Source: Phoenix dactylifera (Eukaryota > Streptophyta > Magnoliopsida > Arecales > Arecaceae). From it: a DNA stretch of 64,000 bases. The notes beneath the pieces are model-generated. The model did no database searches. It was given only the letters and a program-made list of their open reading frames with translations, and was not told the origin of the DNA. Both the position numbers and the translations under genes were made by a program. The stretch covers positions 20,763,045 to 20,827,044 of the forward strand of contig NC_052399.1 of the NCBI RefSeq assembly GCF_009389715.1. The letters are read 5' to 3'. How positions within the stretch are numbered: position 1 is the first letter of the stretch; every line of letters starts with the position of its first letter. Below, piece by piece: positions 36,753 to 48,421 of this stretch.

Positions 36753-38733
36753 ACTGTGCCATGTTTCAGCAGCAAAATCAATAGCATCTTCAGCGAGCCC
36801 TTGCACCACCTGTGGAAGAAGATTCTCTGGATAAATCTCATAGAGCATACAGCAGAATCACGACGTACAATACAAGAGAGATTATGTACAAGAGTATAAA
36901 AAGAAAACTTCCTAATATTGAATTATTGAAACCACACAAGGAAAGAATAGCATGCAATTGTTAAAAATTATCCTTCCTACCATAATCCAGCATTTTAACA
37001 GAACAATCTTGATGAGAAACCAATCTCACATGAAATTTGCAACTCATACTATAATGTTAAATTGTTTGACAATAAAATAAAAAAAAGAATCCAACCTATA
37101 ACATCAATAAAGCCCAAAAAAATCTGAAGTGCTTGTGCTACAATATCATCCTTCCCCAGTTCATAAGCATGCTGAAAAATGATGATTTTCATGCATCGGT
37201 TGAACATGTACATACTGCTAGTTGCGCTCAAAGGCTTTTGGCTTCTAAGAAATTCAGGAGATGTTACACAAGCTGAACTCCATGTCAGACAAAGCATCGA
37301 TCTCCACATATGCATACATCAGGAGACTTATATAAATTTTATTTATGTATTATTGTAAAGTTAATAACTTCACTACCCCACAATTTCAGCTAATGTAAGC
37401 TCAAAGACCACCTCAAAAGATTGAAAAGGAAAACAGAAAACTATGATTGAAAAGGAGACAAAAACAAGTATGTGCCTTTGATGGTTTAACATGCTATGTT
37501 TGAATGTTTTTATGCAAGGTTCATCGAACCGGTACCAGGACTCGTACCGGTTGGTAGACGGAACAGTATGGTATGGGTTTGCCATTCCGCGATATGAATT
37601 TGAAGGATTCTCCCCATCAAAAAACTCCTTTTACAACCTCATTTTCCATTCTAGAAAAGAAAATGAAAATATTCTAAATGATTGAGAATCAACAGCAGCT
37701 TGGGGCAATGGATCCTCCCCTAACAATTGTTTTTGAGATGCATGCACTAGCTGCAAATCTAAATAAGCATGCAAAGGCTTAAGGAGTACAATTCTAATAG
37801 AATGAACAAAACAATTACTCTACATGATTAGGTAGATGATGTTTTCATTTCGCTCAAAAACATTTTTAGATAATGATTATAAGATGCCCTATGATATATA
37901 ACAGAATGTGGGTCCGATGTTGAAGATGACAGAGAGTTAAATTATCACCAAGGTAAAGAGGATAACTTCTATGAAGCTCCAGAACAAAGCACAGGGATGT
38001 ACACATTTAGAGAACATGTTAAAAAGGCAGAGGTTCAAGGGAACTTTTGGAAAAATCAACTCAGATTGCTAGACTGTTAAGTGTATTCATGAAGTAAGGT
38101 GGTCAGTTAGCATTTCCAGAAGATTGGACAAATGATAAATTTCAAGTGCACATGAAAAGGATTATCTAAAACTTCCCAGGATAAAAATTTTGGTCATTGT
38201 AATTCATCTAGGACAATGCAGAAAAATGTGCATTCTCCCCGATATCACCTCCACTACTGCCACATAGCATGCATAAAAAGAAATCATTATAAAAAGAAGC
38301 ATATCAAAAAACCTAAAACTAGACCACTATTACAATGCTACATAATAGGTAGAAAGAAACACTCCGTGGTGCTTTCTTGATTTTTTTTTTCTTGACTAAA
38401 AATGGGTTTAATGTTTTAAAAAAAGTGACCAGCTTCTTGTATAATTTGCATAATAGCTCTACATTAAACCTACTACACAAAGGCATCCATTGGATAATTA
38501 TTTTAAAACATTTGTGAAATGATTTGAATTACAGAAAAAACTAAACAGAAACAGCACAAAGAAACAGAAAACAAGTCACGACTCAACCAAAGACAAAAAA
38601 AGACGGGAGAGATCAGAGCAGCAGACCATACCTTGGGACAGGGATCATGATCTCCCTGCAAAATCAGCCCAGCCAAACTGAAGGGACTGCACCATAGAAT
38701 GGCCGGAGGTATTTCAGAGAACCCGATTAGCAT
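36753..38733 (-). CDS. unidentified gene, three phase-compatible exons
   Basis: I do not recognise this gene. Reading on the minus strand, exon A is 38733-38632. It starts MLIGFSEIPPAILW, ends GDHDPCPK in phase 0 and is followed by a GTATGG donor. Exon B is 37171-37096 (HAYELGKDDIVAQAL..FIDVI, phase 1 at its end, with an acceptor TTTTTCAG). Exon C is 36826-36753 (ENLLPQVVQGLAEDAIDF..TWHS, phase 0 at its end, donor GTAGGT). The three junctions are in register and the joined text looks like a helical protein. Upstream of exon A is a CT-rich stretch like a plant 5' UTR. Further exons to the left are not identified, so the 3' end is open. The ATG is uncertain, because exon A could instead begin at the TTGCAG acceptor just before GGAGATCATG and belong to a longer gene that includes the exons at 40785-42233. 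Confidence 0.4.
37515..37602. repeat. dispersed GTACGG-rich repeat, copy 2
   Basis: The copy begins CAAGGTTCATCGAACCGGTACC and includes ACCGGTTGGTA and GGTATGGG. It is intronic or upstream relative to the unidentified gene here and resembles the segments at 11862, 39652 and 40222. Confidence 0.55.
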
Positions 38734-39651
38734 CAAACAAATCAAAGAATTGAAGGTAATGAAGCATAATAGAAGAGAGTTGGTGAGAGAGAGAGAGAGT
38801 CGTTTCTTGCCCTGGAAAGGATGGAGAAGGGTGAGATAGAGGGTTTGAGAGAGGTCTGCTGTTGTTTGCAACAGGTCAATGCCCAGGAATTGAGACCCGC
38901 AGTTTTAGACATACAATTAAGTGAAGAAAATAGAGCATGACATACAAAGGGCGAGGTTTGAGGACAGCCAGGAAATTAGTATCTTATTAAGAATGCATGT
39001 TAGTCACAGTAAAACTACATTCCACTCCATGATGCATTCTTTCTATTTCACTGGAGATCTTATCATTCGTCCTAAACCATGAGGCTAGCTAGCAAGTGGT
39101 ACCTATTTCTTTTCTCCTCCCATCACCTCCTCAATTTAGTCAAACAAAGGAGTGCATGTCAACAGTTTCATGCTTACCCTTTTTTTCCTTATTAAAGTGT
39201 GAAACAATCAACATGCAACCTGCAGTGATGGGAAGGATAAAGAAGTTAGATGGGAAGATAAAGATGGATGCAACCATTATACTGGCAGATCATTGCTCCA
39301 TATAGATTGAAAGGTCCAAAGTTGATTGATTCATCATTCATGTATGCTAGTGTAGCTAAATCCAGCACCAAACCTTCTATTCCCAGGTTTACAGATTTAA
39401 TGGAGTGATTTGTGCGTGCACTTTTGAAGAATAAAAAGTTGATCCATGCATGGGAAAAAACAGTAAGCATGAGGGTGAATTAATGGTCAACAAAAAGCAA
39501 CAAAAATTGACATCATGTGACCAATTCATCATATAAATTATTTTTTGGAGAAAAATTTTAATAAATTGTTGATTGACTTATAGGTAAAAATCTCAGGAAA
39601 AAGATTAGTTTACAAATAATTCTTCTAATAGTATTTTTTCAAAGTTTGCCA

Positions 39652-39800
39652 TCTCGATACCAGACCCCATGCTGGTATCATCCTATTATAGTATCGGTAC
39701 GCATAATACGTCCAGTTCGGCGTACCGAGTGTCGGTATACGCCCCGTACCAACATATGCTGGTTTGGTACTGGTACGGATGGTACGGATGGTACGCACTA
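39652..39800. repeat. dispersed GTACGG-rich repeat, copy 3
   Basis: The copy contains TATCGGTACGCATAATACG, CGTACCGAGTGTCGGTATAC and a short tandem GGTACGGAT x2. It belongs to the same family as the copies at 11862, 37515 and 40222. Confidence 0.6.
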
Positions 39801-40221
39801 TTCTCAGATCACACTAGAATTTGGTAGGGAACAGAATATTTTAACAAATTCCAACAAGGTAATAGAAAAATAAGAGCAGAATGTATACATATTAGCAGCT
39901 GGATGTTGGTGAACCAGCATCTTGATGAAGTTTTGATAGTTCCATCTCTATGCATTCTCCATTCCTTTTATAGGTGTTTTCACACCATGGTAGGACCCTT
40001 TTGTCTGATACATTTGGAAAACTATATCAAGTGCTGTTGCAGATGTTTTATTTCCTTTCAGTAGTTGTTAATTGTTATAGATTTTAGTTATCAATCCATT
40101 GGCTAGTGGCATACCAATAGTCTACTTTTCCATCAAGAAGGTTTACCTCAGTGTGAACCTCCAAGTGTCTAGGTCTACAAATGAAGTGAAAGTTTAAAGA
40201 TGAAAGATGGAATTCTCTTAT

Positions 40222-40362
40222 AATGTCGATACGCGATACAATACAAGACGACAATGCATATCGAGTGTCGATACAGCATGAGACTACATACCAATTTGGT
40301 ACCAATACGGTATGGTATGCTTGGTATGATACGGTGCCTAACAATGCGGCGAACCTTAGAAT
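40222..40362. repeat. dispersed GTACGG-rich repeat, copy 4
   Basis: The copy starts near GTCGATACGCGATAC, contains GAGTGTCGATAC and GGTACCAATACGG, and ends GGCGAACCTTAG. That end is the inverted counterpart of the CAAGGTTC start of copy 2, suggesting short inverted ends. Confidence 0.6.
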
Positions 40363-40457
40363 GAAGTTTGCACCATTACCAGTAACAGATTTATATGCAC
40401 ACCATAAATCTACAATAATTGAAGAAGATTGCCGTTACCTGATTACCAGCAAGCAAT

Positions 40458-40743
40458 TTCTTATTGTACTGCCCATTTTAAATGATGCTTCTTAAAAAGA
40501 AAATCATTATAAAATAACAAACGAAAAATGATGGATCTTAGTAAGGCTTCATCAAGTAAATCTTTCTGATTGATCATTTCACAAGCAACATGTTACCCAA
40601 TTCTTATTATACTGCCCATTTTAAATGATGCTTCTTAGAAAGAAAATCAATTATAAAATAACAAACGAAAAAGGATAGATCTTAATAAGGTTTCATCAAG
40701 TAAATCTTTCTAATTGATCATTCAACAAGCAACATGGTACCCA
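40458..40743. repeat. 143-bp tandem duplication
   Basis: Copy 1 (about 40458-40600) and copy 2 (40601-40743) share nearly all bases, from TTCTTATT(G/A)TACTGCCC to CAAGCAACATG(T/G)TACCCA. There are roughly ten mismatches and one indel by eye. This is one of the youngest repeats in the window. Confidence 0.88.
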
Positions 40744-40784
40744 AAGCTTCAACTCCATCTATCTAAAAATCCAATCCCTGTATT

Positions 40785-42233
40785 TTATTGGCCAGGTAAA
40801 AATGCATGGCATTCATGGATTCTTATTGCAATTGATAGCATATGGGCTGCATTAGAGCCCTCCTTTTCAAGGAGCTGTCTGATGATGCTTTCATGTACTT
40901 TGTTACCAGAAAGTGTTGCATCTAAAAAGAACTGAAACAACATTTCAAGCACATTAATGTTAACACTTTCTTTAGTAGCTTTGTAAGACAGTTCCGGAAA
41001 GAGTTGTTGCTCACATAAACTACAGACGAATAACATCACATCACAATGGAAGATTATGCAGTGATAAGCTGCTATTGCGATGTCTATATTACTAAGCTAT
41101 AATCACTAATATTCTTATCAGGAAAGTTTCCCCATTTTATAGCATTAAACACTTCAAATGTGTCAACTTCTTGTTGAAATGAAGTCCAGAAACCTTTAGT
41201 AACGTTTCATTCTGCAGATCACTAAGTGCGAAGCTGGTAATGTGATGTCTTTATCACTAAGCTACAGGAAAATTTTCTCCCATTTATAGTGTTAAACATG
41301 TCACACGTGTTAGCTTCTTGCTGAAATGAAGTCTCGAAGCATTTAGTAATGTTTCATTCTGCAGATCCAGGATGATAATACATTACAGAGTTCCTAAATG
41401 CTGAAAATTATAAAGTAATGATGACGTCAAAAATTAAGATATTCTTTTTATCGTAAGGTACGGATGCATAATTCTAAGTATCATACCTTCTGTTCCCTTC
41501 CATTCAACAATTTTCTTATCCGACAAGCCATGAAGATCTTGTTAGCACTAGAAGACTCATAAAGCAACACCACGTTGACATGCTTAATACCCAGCCTACA
41601 GCACATAAAAAAAGCTCTACAATATCACAAAAGTATATTGCCAATAGAGCTATTGAAGGATAAAACTTGTCTGAACTTCTTTCCTTTGCTGCTAATAGAA
41701 GAGGAGTAGGAGCAAAAGGAGAATAAATTACTTATTTGTAAGATGTGGAGGGAAAACTTGGGAAGCAAATGCTCTCTGAAAGATGTCCATTCATTCAAAT
41801 AGTCCTACTATTCCAGTCTTCTGAAGATTAAACTCTCTCTGCCTAAAAATATTGCTGCTAAAAGCACATGCTGATTGACTACTTGGATGGACAATCATTA
41901 CAAAAGATATCTAAATCTATGGCAGATAATTTATTTTACTCCACAAAAAAAAACCAAGAAGAAACTCTTTCTATAAATACTTTTGTGGGAAGCTTCACCG
42001 TCCATCCACATAAACCACTATGAGAACAGAAATCAATGTTGTAATGTTGTGTAACTAAAAGTTACTAAAAATAACAGAGGTGGAAAGAATATGAAGGAGA
42101 TGAGATACAGAAGAAAATATAAACTTAATTCCTGAGTTTGAAGATTTTTCCAATCTGAAATATGTATCCATGGTTATGATTCCTCTTTCCAGAGCTTCAA
42201 GATTTTCCTGGTCTCCTACCATTGCTTGATCCA
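40785..42233 (-). CDS. unidentified gene, three consecutive 3' exons
   Basis: I do not recognise the protein. On the minus strand, 42233-42125 reads DQAMVGDQENLEALERG..TYFRLEKSSNSGI, with acceptor TTTTTACAG and a weak donor GTTTAT. 41595-41487 reads LGIKHVNVVLLYESSSANK..CRIRKLLNGREQK, with acceptor GCTGTAG and donor GTATGA. 40931-40785 reads FFLDATLSGNKVHESIIRQL..AHMLSIAIRIHECHAF, with acceptor TTGTTTCAG and a TAA stop overlapped by AATAAA. The phases fit (2 to 1, then 0 to 0). Two earlier candidate segments on the same strand, LKPIGGRVIEMAK near 44780-44816 and a short one near 44180, could not be joined. The likely 5' end is near 46.4 kb. The composition (leucine, charged helices) would suit a scaffold or helical-repeat protein, but no domain is named. 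Confidence 0.45.
41071..41370. repeat. tandem duplication, unit about 140-155 bp, in an intron
   Basis: Copies at about 41071-41225 and 41226-41370 share GCGATGTCTATATTACTAAGCTA / GTGATGTCTTTATCACTAAGCTA and TTATAG(C/T)(A/G)TTAAACA. Both also contain TTCTTG(T/C)TGAAATGAAGTC and GTTTCATTCTGCAGATC. It lies between the last two exons of the unidentified gene. Confidence 0.8.
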
Positions 42234-42531
42234 CTGTAAAAACATAGTTTATTCCACAAAATTCAAAAAAACATCCTTTGGACTGTTGTTATAACCCCAC
42301 AGATCAGTTGCAGCTATAAGTACATTGAACTATGCTTGGCCAGAAGAACCACATTTCTACTTAGGAAAAAGTTAATAGTATATATGTTGTATCAAGGGCT
42401 CCCATACATCTCTACAATAAAGATGAAATATTTCAAACTGTCTTCCTAGAAAGAATCTTTTGTATCATTTCATGTCCACCATTTAGATTTAAACTATGAG
42501 AAAGGAGATGGTTCTTGATTAGCTCCTGAAG

Positions 42532-43089
42532 AGGGTTGGAAATGGGCTTGGGCCGGCCTGAAGCCCATTGGGCTAGGCCCAAAAGAGTTCAGATCAGGTT
42601 TGGGCTTAAATGTAGAGCCCATTTGTTTTTCAGGCCGGGCTCAGGTATGTTATTGCCCGGGTAAGACCCGAGCTTGAACTAGGCCCGAAACGGAACCCAA
42701 ATTCATGCCCGAATCAATTTGTTTTTGTATGTTGTTATTTAGAAAGAATAATGAGAAAGTAAATGATAAATTAAAATGGATTTAGCTGAAAATAATGCAT
42801 CATATATCATTTACTTATGTTTTAGGAGAGAGCCTAATTTTTAACTTAGTTCATTTACTTGGGAAGCAACATTATAAACTATTAAGCTTCAATCGGATTT
42901 AGGTCGAAACCTATTTTTAGCCCAAAAGAAAAATTTGGGCCAGCCCCATCAAATTCGGGCCAGGCTTGGGTCGGGCCCGGGCCTAGATTATCCAAAAATT
43001 TTCAGGCTTAAGCCCGTCCAGAAGAGCGAAAAAAAAATCGAGCCAGGTTTAGGTAGGGCCATGGCCTGACCCGGCCCACTTCCAACCCT
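42532..43089. mobile_element. GGGCC-rich TIR element with 11-bp target duplication, non-autonomous MULE-like
   Basis: The ends are AGGGTTGGAAATGGGC on the left and, on the opposite strand at the right, AGGGTTGGAAGTGGGC. The flanks AGCTCCTGAAG (42521-42531 and 43090-43100) are identical, an 11-bp duplication within the range seen for Mutator-like elements. The end motif matches the right end of the larger element at 3894-5183. The interior is AT-rich and non-coding. Confidence 0.78.
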
Positions 43090-45279
43090 AGCTCCTGAAG
43101 CCCACAAGGCCACAACTAATGCCTCTGTGCACCTTGGTTAAATACACACCTTTAATACGATCAATAAGGTCTCTTGACTTGTACTACATGCATGCACTTA
43201 GGAAAAATGGAAACTTAAGTATATAAGACATGGACGGCTAGATACTTCTTCCATAATTAAGCATAGCGCATTGAGCAACCTGTCACAATCAGATCTGAGC
43301 TATGCCCTAAAAGCTCAAAGCTTGTTGAGAAGCCTCTATCTAAATTGTTGTGCATATATATAATTTATTAAGATTATTTGTCAGAAATTGGTAAAAGCAA
43401 TCAGCAAGCATGCATTAGAAGCTATAATCATCATGGAAGAATATATCAATGCAAGCACCAGCATATTCCTGATTCAAAAGTACATTGTGAAAGGATTCAT
43501 CCTCATTTACCTTTTATTAGCCTACTTCTCCTGTTTGTAAATAGAGAGGAGCATTAAGAGGAGTCTATTTGTTGAAAAATGGAGTGTGTTAACAATGGGT
43601 CTCACATATGATAATAATATAGATGTCAAAAGCAAAAAGTTCACTAGGACGATAATTCAAATGGCTGATAAAAAATAACTTCTAGGTTCATGCAAAGAAA
43701 AAGGAAGCCACCTATAATAAGATATATGTATGGTCTTTTCAAAAGCTGCTTACACTGAAGTTATGATTGTAGAGGATTAGCATTATCCGTGTGTTAAGAG
43801 AACAAAAAAGGCAAGCATATAAAATTAAGAAAGAATGAAAGAAAAAGGAAGCCACCTATAAAATGGTTTGTTTGAGGGCAAAAAAGGCATGCATATAAGT
43901 TAAGAGAAAAGAAACTAAATAAAATTTATTACTAACCATATAATAAAGTTACCTAGCATATCAAAATATCTCTTAGAAAAAGAACAAGATGCTCAAACAC
44001 TATTAGGGGAGCATTGCAAGGTGGCACTATAGGCTTAAGCACAAGATCATTGAGATAATTGAGTTAGTTCCAAACTGCTTCATTCAATACAAGAATGACA
44101 TCCTACTTAGTAATTTCTCCTCCTCGATGACTTTCAGCCATGTCTTCTATACTTTTGGAGATACCTGTCCTGGTGATGCCTGTGATATGGAAACACATTA
44201 GATACACATATTTGACTCAATGATAAAGACACAAATGCCCAACATACCAGTCTTGCATTTTTTTAAAGCAAGACTTGAAATTCATGAATTGCACAGTCCA
44301 AAAATACATTTTTAGAGGAAGAATGTTCATTATCTATCACTAATCATTAGCATGCAAATAGAGCATATGCCACAATAAACAACAACATATTTAAGTTAAA
44401 CATTAGCTAGAATATCATAACTAGTTATCAAGACGAAGCAGATTATAAACTAGAATTTTAAGAATAACATGTGGTTGTAAGCAATTACAACCCAGCATCT
44501 GATAAGTGCACTTGTAATGCAGCAGTACTTGACAAGGAGAAGATCTGGGCAAAAATCTCTTTCAAAGTTGTGGAGCAACTATCATGGCATCTAACAATTA
44601 AAGTAATAACATTTTTGTCCAATCATTTAGCATTTTGAGATCACAAAAGAAGGCAGCCATGCCTTATAATTCAAGCAGGAAGTAATACAAAGCAAAAAGA
44701 AAAGATAATGGAAAATTTATTTTTTAGTATAATAGAAAAGTACATAATTAGGGTGCAAATGATGAGAAAAACATACTTTCGCCATTTCTATTACTCTTCC
44801 TCCTATAGGCTTCAACTCCAACACAAGCTTAAATTATCAGGTAGGACAAATCTATATGCATAGTGAATAAGAAACAATCAGAACAATGCATGCAAATCAA
44901 GGATTCCAAAGATTTAAGTAAATAAATCAATCAACATGTGAGGACATCAAAACTGATCAAACGTGCATGTAGATGTCATGTCATCAGCAGAAACTTATGT
45001 AATCCAATGCTTGATAGTATTCAAAGCAATATGACCATCTGCAGAGTTGGAATAGAACAGATAGCTGGTAAGAAAATCCAAACAAACATAAGGGAACATT
45101 TAAGAAGAAGCATGTTAAATCACCTTAACATCTGAAGCTTTCCTTTACAAGCTCATATGGGCCTATAGAAATATATGAAAAAAATGCTTCGAATTACTTG
45201 AAAGTAAATAAAATCAAAAGGGTTTAAACAATTACTGTTCTCTGTAACTTATAAGCCATTAAACCAAAGATCAGGGAAA

Positions 45280-46180
45280 AGAAAGAGAAAGATATCATAA
45301 TAAATAATTCCATTCAAACAACCCAACATATTCACCAGGGACATCAACAGAATGGGGCAAAGAAATTCGCAAAGAACAGGAAAGAAAGAAGGAAAGAAGG
45401 AAAGAAAGGAAGAACACACAAAATAATTCCATTCAACCGTTCAAACACTTAAATCACCAACGCACAAGCAAGCAGAAGATTGAATCTTTTATGAGAAATA
45501 AGAAAATTATCATGCACATAAAAGCACCAAAGGAGAAATAAATAAAGGAAGCATAATACAATGGTTGTATTCAAGCGTTCCAATGTCAAAATTCGTGTAA
45601 CACACAAGTAGGGCAACAGGGCATCAAATATTTTGCAGCAAATAAGAAATCCGTCAAACACAGAAAAGAAACTAAGGAAGAAAGAAAGTAACCGCAAAAA
45701 AATAATTAAGCACAAAGGAACCATTGTACACATACGTAAAATAGCAGACGATCAAATCTTTGACGAGAAATAATAAAGTCATCAAGTACAGAGAAGAAAG
45801 AAAGGAGGAAAGAAACCGGAAAACGCACATTCCATGTGACTGTTTGAACTTCCTTTCTTCTTTCTTTTGTGTATGAAATAAGTCTTCCAATATTGAAATC
45901 GCTAAACACATCCGCGAAACAGAACAAGATCAAATCTTTCACACCAAAGAAACAATTCCACTCAAGGTAACAAGACTGCTCAAGCGTTCCACCACCGAAA
46001 TCACCCAATACATATGCAAAACAGAACAAGAATACATAGCAAGAACCAAGAAATTTATCAAGCACGGAAAAGAAAGCCATAGAGAGAGAAAGAAACTGCA
46101 ACAAAATAATTTCATTCGGGCGTTCCAACATCAAAATCACCCAACAAATCGGAAAAACTAACACCAAGATGGAATCTGCC
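45280..46180 (-). repeat. diverged tandem repeat array near a 5' end, unit about 150-190 bp
   Basis: On the plus strand a set of blocks recurs in order: AAATAATTCCATTCAAGCGTTCCAACATCAAAATCACCCAAC-like; CACA..GCAAAACAGA..GATCAAATCTTT-ACGAGAAATAAG; TCAAGCACAGAAAAGAAAG; GAAAGAAAC-GCAA. Blocks are visible near 45300, 45420-45510, 45560-45690, 45690-45830, 45880-46010 and 46010-46160. Copies are strongly diverged and partly truncated. On the minus strand the array is T-rich and therefore open in some frames, which explains the 80-158 codon ORFs here that resemble one another. Confidence 0.65.
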
Positions 46181-46338
46181 ACAAGAAAAGAAAAAGAAGA
46201 ATCAGCAAGGATGTCAAAGAGGGAGAATTATGAGTTCGCTCCCTAATGCAAGAACGCGGGTCGATCCTGGATTCAAGAACATCCAGAAACCGCCAGCGCA
46301 GCAGCAGACGAACCCTAGTCTCTGATCTCTCCACCATC

Positions 46339-46399
46339 GGAGGAGGAGGAGGAGGAGGAGGAGGAGGAGAAATAAGGTTAGGGTTCCGTTCAAGCAAGG

Positions 46400-46430
<31 letters not shown>

Positions 46431-46437
46431 GGGGCGG
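46339..46437. repeat. (GGA)n microsatellite and 37-base G run
   Basis: About ten GGA units at 46339-46369 and an uninterrupted run of 37 G at 46401-46437 lie in what is probably the 5' leader of the minus-strand gene. The region just downstream on the minus strand contains ACCCTAAC and CTAGGGTT words usual in plant leaders. TATAAATA at 46496-46503 (TATTTATA on the minus strand) could be the TATA box. The G run may be a sequencing or assembly artefact in length. Confidence 0.85.
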
Positions 46438-46503
46438 GCTGTGGCGAGAGCGGGAAAAAAAAAAGTCGGTGTTTGGAGGGCCGACGCTGGGCGTGTATAA
46501 ATA

Positions 46504-48377
46504 GAGAGAGGGACGTCGCACAGGTGTCTTGCGCGTAGGATGCGTGCAAATAACGGTTTAGATGAATGAGAGGTTAATTAATATGCTAAAGCAAGCAAAA
46601 GGTATAGATCATGAAAATAATGGATAAGGTAAAATAATAACATCCAAGAACTGACATTTTGATGGGTTTCATATGGACACATTAAAACAGCTCCAAATTA
46701 GCAAACAACTAATAAAAATTTTAGAAATTATTTCATGCATTTATCATTGGTACGAAATATCTGTGAGCACGTTGGAGGGATAATAGCCTTTCGAGTCATC
46801 CGTGTTTATCGAGAGGCGAATAGTACTACTATCTGAGTTATCTTCTGTGCACCATTCATGAGACTTCTGGAAAAGTTTTAAGTCTATCTCTTTCGCCCTC
46901 AGTGATTCTTCTTTTAACTTTTCTGGATGTACTCATGCACCGATGGTGCGCTGTATCAAAAAAAAAAAAAGAAAAAAAAAGGAGAGGTTATCTCCCCTTA
47001 AAAGCTTACAAAGCTCTCCAGATCCACTATTCATGGCCTTAAATTCTAGCTTGCTAATAGTTGTGGGCTTTTTCTAAAGCCCGCCATCCTGGGCTTAGCT
47101 TGGAAACACCCTTTTATTGTTCTAAATATCATATATACATGTGCATTGTGATGTGAACTTGCTTTGCGGATGTTTTAATCCAGCTAAATTGAAACCACCA
47201 CATAATTAGATCTCAGGAGGATTGTGATTAAATAACTGACAGTTATCATGTCAATTCTAAGTTTAACGTGCTATATCAAAATTTTGGTTTTTTTTCTTGT
47301 CCGCTTTAATTAAATGAATTAGATGTGCTCAAATTGAACCTGATTTTGCGATATCCACCGTGCATAATTTATCAAGTTTACGTCCTAGTTTGCACAGATA
47401 TTAGGTCAAGTCCTCTTTTTTTTTTTTGAGTATGGTCATGCATTCCCTTAAAACTTCCCGAAAGCAGGCTTTAATTCTAAGCTTTTGCATGACTAGCAAA
47501 AAAAGCTTACTAGAAAGCTGGTGGACATCACCAAAGCCACAAGGAAATCTATGTGTGTGTGAAATAATTGATAAGACTGTCTTCATTGACTTAAAATTCT
47601 ATTATAACTAATAGAATACTTAATAAATGATTTACAAACTAATCACCTCAAGCAAGGATCTTCCGAGGCAAACTCCAAAAACATCTTCTTGTATTGCTAC
47701 AGTATTCTTTATTTGGATGGTTGACTCCAAAACTTTTCCACTCTACATGGTTGTGGACAATCCTATTTTAAATAACATAGTCGAGTCAGTGCTTGCTTTG
47801 AGGGAGAAGAAATATATTAGAGATCTCTACTAGGCAAAAGTAAAAATCTTTATCAATATATACAGATGATGGAAAAATAATCGGCAGGTGGATATCACAT
47901 CCAACCAGCCATGCTTCCTCTGAGCAATGAGTTGGACAGAGAAGGGGGGGAGGCCAGGGAAGGAAGCATAACCCCAATCCGTGACTAAAACATTGCATCA
48001 AACTCAACCACAACTCAACATCCGCATTGATTGCATGGTCAAAGCAGCCTCCAACCAAATAATTGCAGCCCACTGCCCAAACTCCTCGGCCTGATTTAAA
48101 GGCAAGCCTGTGCAGAGGTGGCCTTCCCAGCCTTTTTACTCCTGTTGCACTCAGCTGACTGCCCATACCTGCTTTCTTGCATGGGAGAAATTGTTCCCTG
48201 TCCTGCTGCATGCACCACGTAGTCGTGCTCATTTCTGTACACGTAGATGCATGCTTTTTTGGTCAAAGTAGATGCATGCTTGAGGAATGGGTCCCTAGGA
48301 GCCGAGTGATTGTGATTTATGGCATGCATGCACGTAGTGAATAGTTTTTCCTTGCATGGCCCCCTCCTCCATAAATA

Positions 48378-48421
<44 letters not shown>

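Larger units (their letters stand above)
38734..40784. other. unassigned DNA between two exon groups
   Basis: I see no exon-like segment. A (GA)n run sits near 38787-38799, and two copies of the GTACGG-rich dispersed repeat lie at 39652-39800 and 40222-40362. A near-perfect tandem duplication lies at 40458-40743. Confidence 0.5.

Noticed and set aside
45449-46182. Minus-strand ORFs of 79-158 codons that look hydrophobic and similar to each other
   Set aside because: Their similarity comes from the T-rich tandem array. There is no consistent start, and they lie in a presumed intron or leader.
46158-46397. Minus-strand ORF starting MVERSETRVRLLLRW
   Set aside because: It looks like leader sequence with ACCCTAA/CTAGGGTT words. 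No donor in a usable phase was found, so I do not call it the first coding exon.
40785-46437. MMS19, exportin-T, FANCD2, NCAPG2, VPS35L or SNI1 as identity of the minus-strand exons
   Set aside because: I compared remembered family features with the exon translations and none matched convincingly, so no name was given.
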